Source of the DNA: Ursus arctos | Lineage: Eukaryota; Chordata; Mammalia; Carnivora; Ursidae | DNA: 64,000 nt | Assembly: GCF_023065955.2 (NCBI RefSeq) | Contig: NW_026622997.1 | Span: 5,442,001-5,506,000 of the forward strand | Direction of reading: 5' to 3' | In this document: positions 53,101 to 59,100 of the stretch, piece by piece | Position numbering within the stretch: the stretch's first letter is position 1 | How the letters are laid out: every line of letters starts with the position of its first letter | Position numbers and translations under genes: made by a program | The notes under the pieces: generated by a model | Seen by the model: only the letters and a program-made list of their open reading frames with translations | Database searches by the model: none | What the model was told of the DNA's origin: nothing

Positions 53101-56100
53101 GTCTCAGTTCAAAGTGAAGTCTGTCTTTTTCCAAGCAATTAGTAACATTTTTATAAGCATCAAGGCACCATGTGTGCACAACATCAGTGAAAAATTTAGG
53201 AATATGAAGGACTTAAGCAGTCGAAGAAGGCTAATAAATGCCAGTTGTTAAAACTGTAACTGAAAGACAACAGTATGCATGTGGGGCACACCAATAAATT
53301 GTTTATTAAACTCTGACTCACACCAAAAAGCAACAAGAAAACTACATTCTTCTACTCTTACTTGCTTTTTCTTATTCAGATGAACTGGCCACAACACTAC
53401 AGGACCTCTCACTGTTCCTATATTGTACATTTTGACTGTCAGCTGAAGAGAATTTCATAAACATTCACAATGCAATTACCAGCAGCTGATTCATCTTCCA
53501 AAGTGACATCACAATTTTAATGATAATTCATCAGGACCGCAGTATTTTATATAAGCAATCATAATTCTTCAAACCTTCTCAGTTAATATGTTTCAACAAA
53601 CAAGTAAAATTAAAACCCTACTATTCCTTCTCTAATGACAATATTTTAAAAAATTAAAATTAGATCCTCTCCCAACCTTTTAAATAAAAGAAACCCCCAA
53701 ATGACATTAATATACAGAAATAAAAACCAGTAAGGAAATACTCTTAGGGATTCTAACCTGAATGTACACCATTCCCTACAGAGAGCAAAGCTTTTATTCA
53801 AAAAATCTGAGTCAGAAGGGCGCCTGGCTGGCTCAGTCGGTAGAGCACGCGATCCTGATCTCAGTGTTGTGAGTTCAAGCCCCGAGCTGGGTGTGGAGCC
53901 TACTTAAAAAAATAAAAATAAAAATAAAATAATAAAATAAAATAAATAGAGTCAGGGAAATAAAACCCACATCAATATTTTAACATCTGCTCTTCCTTTC
54001 CTTTTCTCTTTTTCTAAAATAAGGTTTCTCTATCTGAGGTCAGAGAATCCAGTAAAATAAATGCTGTTTTCCTGACAGTATCTTTAGAAAATAAAAAGGA
54101 ACCTGGAAAAGCTTTCTGGCCAAAAACATTCTCTTCTCTTGTTTTCTATAATTCTACCTACTTTCACCTTTCATTTTCTTGCTTTCTAGTATCTCTAGTC
54201 TGTCTCTCTTTTACTGAAAAAATTTCAAGACTTCAAATGTGCAAAAGGACTACTGGATGTCTTCGCACAGTCTGGAGGGCCTTCCCAGTGTTTTCTGATT
54301 CTATAGGGACCTGCGCCTTTCTCTGTCCCTATTTTGCAACTCAGTTGTAGAAACAGAAGGTTAATTTGTGGAGGGCTGATGGTGACCAGAGATCCTTGGC
54401 CACAGAAATACCTGGCAGGTGAAGATGCGACTAATTACCATGCAGTAGATGTGGCCAGCCTACATCTTTCAGCATTTCTCACTGCCCATTATGTCTACCC
54501 TCTGGAATTTCCTCTGAACTGCTTTTAACATTTTACTGGTTTTCCTATTAACTAATGAATTAAATAAAAGCTCTTAACATGTGTTCATTTCATATTTCTA
54601 TGAGAGCTATGATTTTACCTTTTTAAAAGACTACTTTTTATCCCATGGCTGAGCAAATTATTATTTGAAACTTAAGTAACATGACAGAAATACTACTGTT
54701 AACTTTATAGCCATTTAAGCACTTCTTAAATGAATGTACATAATACTATTTTAAGTTTTTTTTTTTTAAAGATTTTATTTATTTATTTGACAGGGAGAGA
54801 GACAGCCAGCGAGAGAGGGAACACAAGCAGGGGGAGTGGGAGAGGAAGAAGCAGGCTCCCAGTGGAGGAGCCTGATGTGGGGAACGATCCCAGGACTCTG
54901 GGATCACGCCCTGAGCCGAAGGCAGACACTTAACGACTGAGCCACCCAGGCGCCCCTATTTTAAGATTTTAAAACAAGTTGTTACCCTGAAATCTTAACA
55001 GTTATTAGAAAGAGAGTCTCTTCCTAAGTGACTGAGCAGAGCATGAACAGTATATTATGCAAGAAGAGCAAAGCATCACTGTAATAATGACTAACATTTA
55101 TCAAGCACTTGCTATGAGCTACACTCCTCTAAAGCATTCACTCACTGAATCCTCACAAACACCCTTGACACAGGTACTGCATGTGGCACCTGAGGAAATG
55201 GAAGCAAAGAGTAGTTAAGCAACTTGCTCGAAGTCCTACTACTAGTAAGCTGGAGAGCTATGGCTCAAACTGAGTTTGGCTCTAGACTAAATTAGACTAC
55301 CTCTCAGAGAAGAAAAAAAGAAAACTTCTGAGAGCCAAGCTTTTAGTGCTATTGTTCCTGGCTGCTGTTACCAATGTTCCCTAAGAATAATCCTGACACA
55401 TATTAAGAAAAAGTGCTATTAGAGAGAGTTCAAGCCTACCCCTTTTCTGGGTAGCAGCAAAAATGGAAATAATAAAGACAATTAAAAGGTAGAAGGACCT
55501 GAGAAGGTAAAGAAGTCAAATAGGGGGTGGCTTATACGCCAAACTGAAAATTAAGAAAATCCATTTTATGACAGTAAACATTCAATTTAATCCTAACTTT
55601 GACAGCTTTGTCTAAAGCTCATACAAAATTCATACAATATTCCTATACTCCCTGTGCCCATATATAAAACTGTATTTTCCCTATGAAAGAACAATCAAAA
55701 AGGACCTCCTGTTCTACACTGATTTTGTGGTAGGCCTTAGAAAGAAGCTGGCTTTCAAGAGTACTGAAGCAGGCTGTTAAAAGGCTTCATATCAACTGCA
55801 AAGTCTATTCATGCTTGAAACTGTGCTCAACTAAGTAGCTAGCAAATACCATTCTTTTCTGCACTTTCTTGATTCTCAAACTCCTAAATTTATAGAGCAC
55901 TGAAATCCTCAAAACAGCTCCAGAATGACCCATACTGCCAAAGAGCTTCAAAGATGTGACCTAGGACAGTCCAAGCTCACTAAAAGCTGCTAAGCCCCAG
56001 GATTTTTTCAACACATGGTGAATTCCCAAGACAAACACTTGCTCCCTTCCTCTTAGTCAGAGGTAAAAACCCCACTAGGTGAAAAAGAAGCTTGCTATTT

Positions 56101-59100
56101 GAATTACCAATGGTCTTCAAGTGTAGGCTTAAAGGTTAAATATATAAAGATTAGTAGAGAATTTTCCCCATTCCTAGAAAAACTTAAAATAAAACTACAG
56201 TTAAAGTGTTAACAGAACTAATTTGTCACCTTCAGTAAGTGTTTATAGAGCAACACTAAGTATATAACTCTATAAGCAGAATCACCAAGGCTAGAAAATA
56301 AATTAGACACGATTAAGATGTTAGATGAATTGATTAAGTAAGATGTAAGGATAAAGGTACTAATTATAAAAGTTGCTAAAACACTATCCCAGCAATTAAG
56401 AATAGAAAATTAGAGATTTGTTTACATCCTGAAAACTCTCATTTACCTGCGACAATTCTGAGAGAGTAAGTCTAGATTAAGTAAAATTATAGGCAGGAGT
56501 TGTAAACAAAATAAAAGACTACAGTGGGCCTAATCATTCTAAAATATTTCCCCAAAACATCATGCACATGGAAAATTCTATTTTGATTTCAAGTACCATC
56601 TAAACTCACCAGCCCTGGATAATGAATTAATTCTCATATCATTAAAAGTATTAGTTATTATAAACTTCAAGATACTTCTCTTCTTCACAAAATGTAAACT
56701 TAAAAAACTAAAGAGTTAAGTCGTTTTCGCCAAAATTTTTAACTAATTGGAACATTCACAAGGCAGCAAAGCTGACCAGGTTTCAGAAATAACACCTGTA
56801 TCCCAACAATAGAAATGTCTTCAACTGTGCTTCCCTGGATGTTTCTGGAGTTTCACTTTCTTTACTCTAAGTATATAAAAGTTTTCAGCAATAAAGAAAA
56901 CTGAAGGCAAGATGGTACTCACTTTTCAATCTCAATGCCGAGTGGATTAGCAGGACGCAGAGACAAGGGGGGAATTCCTTTATTCCTGTCAGTACGCATA
57001 TCATAATAATTCATTTCATCAACCCACACAGCAGACTGATCCAAAAGACCTATCAAATGAGGAGCATGTCCTTAATGAGATACACACTAAGCCTTTCCCA
57101 ATTGTTTCCCTTTTTAAAGACCTAATATAAAATGCACGCTAAGGTAATTTTTAAGAAATCTGAGAGCACAAAAGCTCTGGTTTTTCGTCATTTTTTTTTT
57201 TTTAACAGCTGGTGGCTTGATGAAAAACACTAAGAATCTATAAAAAGATAAATACAACACCTCCTGCCTGGCTTATGGTTTCACTATACATTAGTCAATA
57301 GAGAAGGCACACTAAGCCTCTAAGAAAAATTTCTGCTAAAATGAATGTATTTTACAAACAATAAATAGTAAAATTAATTTGGTTAATTCAAAAAATATCC
57401 AACATTTCTTTATATAAAGAAAACAGTCAAATACTTTCCAAGAAATGCATGGCTTGTATAATGGAAATGATTAGGACATTCAGGAAAAAAGGGTAAACCC
57501 TGTGAACAAAACATAATCTCTGAAAATGGTAACCCTCTTTTATGTGACTGAGTTCTTTGTCACTCACTTTGGCATAGGACTCAAATGCTTACTATCTCTA
57601 AACTTGGGTTGAAACAGAAAATGGGCAAAGGGCCAATCAGCAGAGGAGCCGTTGGGGCCTGTGAAGACTTCATAAAGGAAGGTATTTGATCCCAGGCAAC
57701 TTCTAGTTATATGACCTTTTGTGAACCCACAAATTCTATCAGCACCCACAGTTCTGCCAGCATGCAACAAGAGGTTTTGTTAGAGGTTATACTCAAGTCT
57801 AGATACTCCTAAATTAGGCTCGATAAGCCTTTATTGAGTTTATACTGTGCTAGGTCCTGGGCAGGATGCTTTAGAATAAAATTAAACTGTTCAAATAAGT
57901 TGTCTTTATCTACTGTATAAATATGACATAAGGCATTGCTGGATTCTGCCAAAATGTTTTAAGTTCCTCCAGAAAACTGGTAACAAGTTCCTGCTTTAAT
58001 TTTCATTTTTGAAGACGTTAAATAAAAATGAGTAAACAAAAACAGGGATATTATATATGTACATACATATGCATACACATATATATGTGTGTGTGTCTGC
58101 ATATATATATATAAAATACTATATATAAAATATATAAATATATTTTAAAATATATATAAATATATAAAATACATGTGTGTGTCTGCATACACACACACAC
58201 ACACACACACACACAAGATTCCATTTTGTATTCTCCTTAAATCCTTACCTAATTTTTATTTATGAAAAAAAAAATCTAGGAATTTAAGGAAGATAGTGAT
58301 GTAGAAAGGCTCCACACTCTAAGAAAACAAAAACAATTTGCAAAATTATTTACTTTTCAGTATAAGAGAGAAGTATGACCTGGGCTTAATTATGCCTGTG
58401 ATATTACTATATTATACAAATATTTATCAAGTACTAACCATGTACGAGACATTACAGGACCAAAGAGAGGAATGTGACATTAACTTTGTGTAAGGGTCTA
58501 TACTAAGCACTTTACATGCATGCTCTAACTCGTTTAATCCTACAAGGTAGGTAGGTGGGTAATATTGCTGTTCCACTTTACCCACAAAAAAACTAGCACT
58601 GAAGTTTCACAATTTGTAGTGCGAGAGCCCAGATTAGTATTCAGAGTCTGGCTCCTCGGGCCAAGTTCTTAACTCGCCCTAACATGAGGAAGCAAGTGTT
58701 AAGTGCACAGAAAGTAACACTTCAAGTGCTACAGTATACAAAAGAAAGTGCTTATTTCTTGCTTGGTGGGCTAAAAGCACATTTTGGCCAGGCAACATTT
58801 TGTCCTGGCCTCAAAGGATAGAGAAAATGAAGGAAACAAGGACATTATTTAGATATTACTATTGCTAATTTGGCCAAATGAGGAGGATATTTTACCTCAA
58901 ATCTCAACTGCATAATAGAAAGAAATGCAATTACTGCGTTCAAGAGCAAGGAACTAAAATTGGCAAAGCACAACGTTAAAGAAATAAATTTTATAAAGAA
59001 TTTAGGATGATAGTTCTCTCATGATCATCCTCCTTAGGTTCCACTGTTACCTCAGCAAACTGCCAAAAGTAATGTAAATTTTAACCAATATCTCATTCCA

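Larger units (their letters stand above)
44209..56922 (-). other. EXOC2: EXOC2 intron, 12.7 kb
   Basis: Contains L2 (44860-45115), an L1 3' insertion with target duplications (45323-46051), a 19-bp duplication (47409), an inverted L1 (47790-48835), an unexplained 199-codon open frame (49036-49635), a 47-bp minisatellite (50305-50430), a facing MIR pair (50855-51275), an L1 end (51645-51745), Can-SINEs at 49771, 52714, 53818 and 54756, and MIR (55085-55290). 55300-56922 holds nothing recognisable. Confidence 0.9.
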
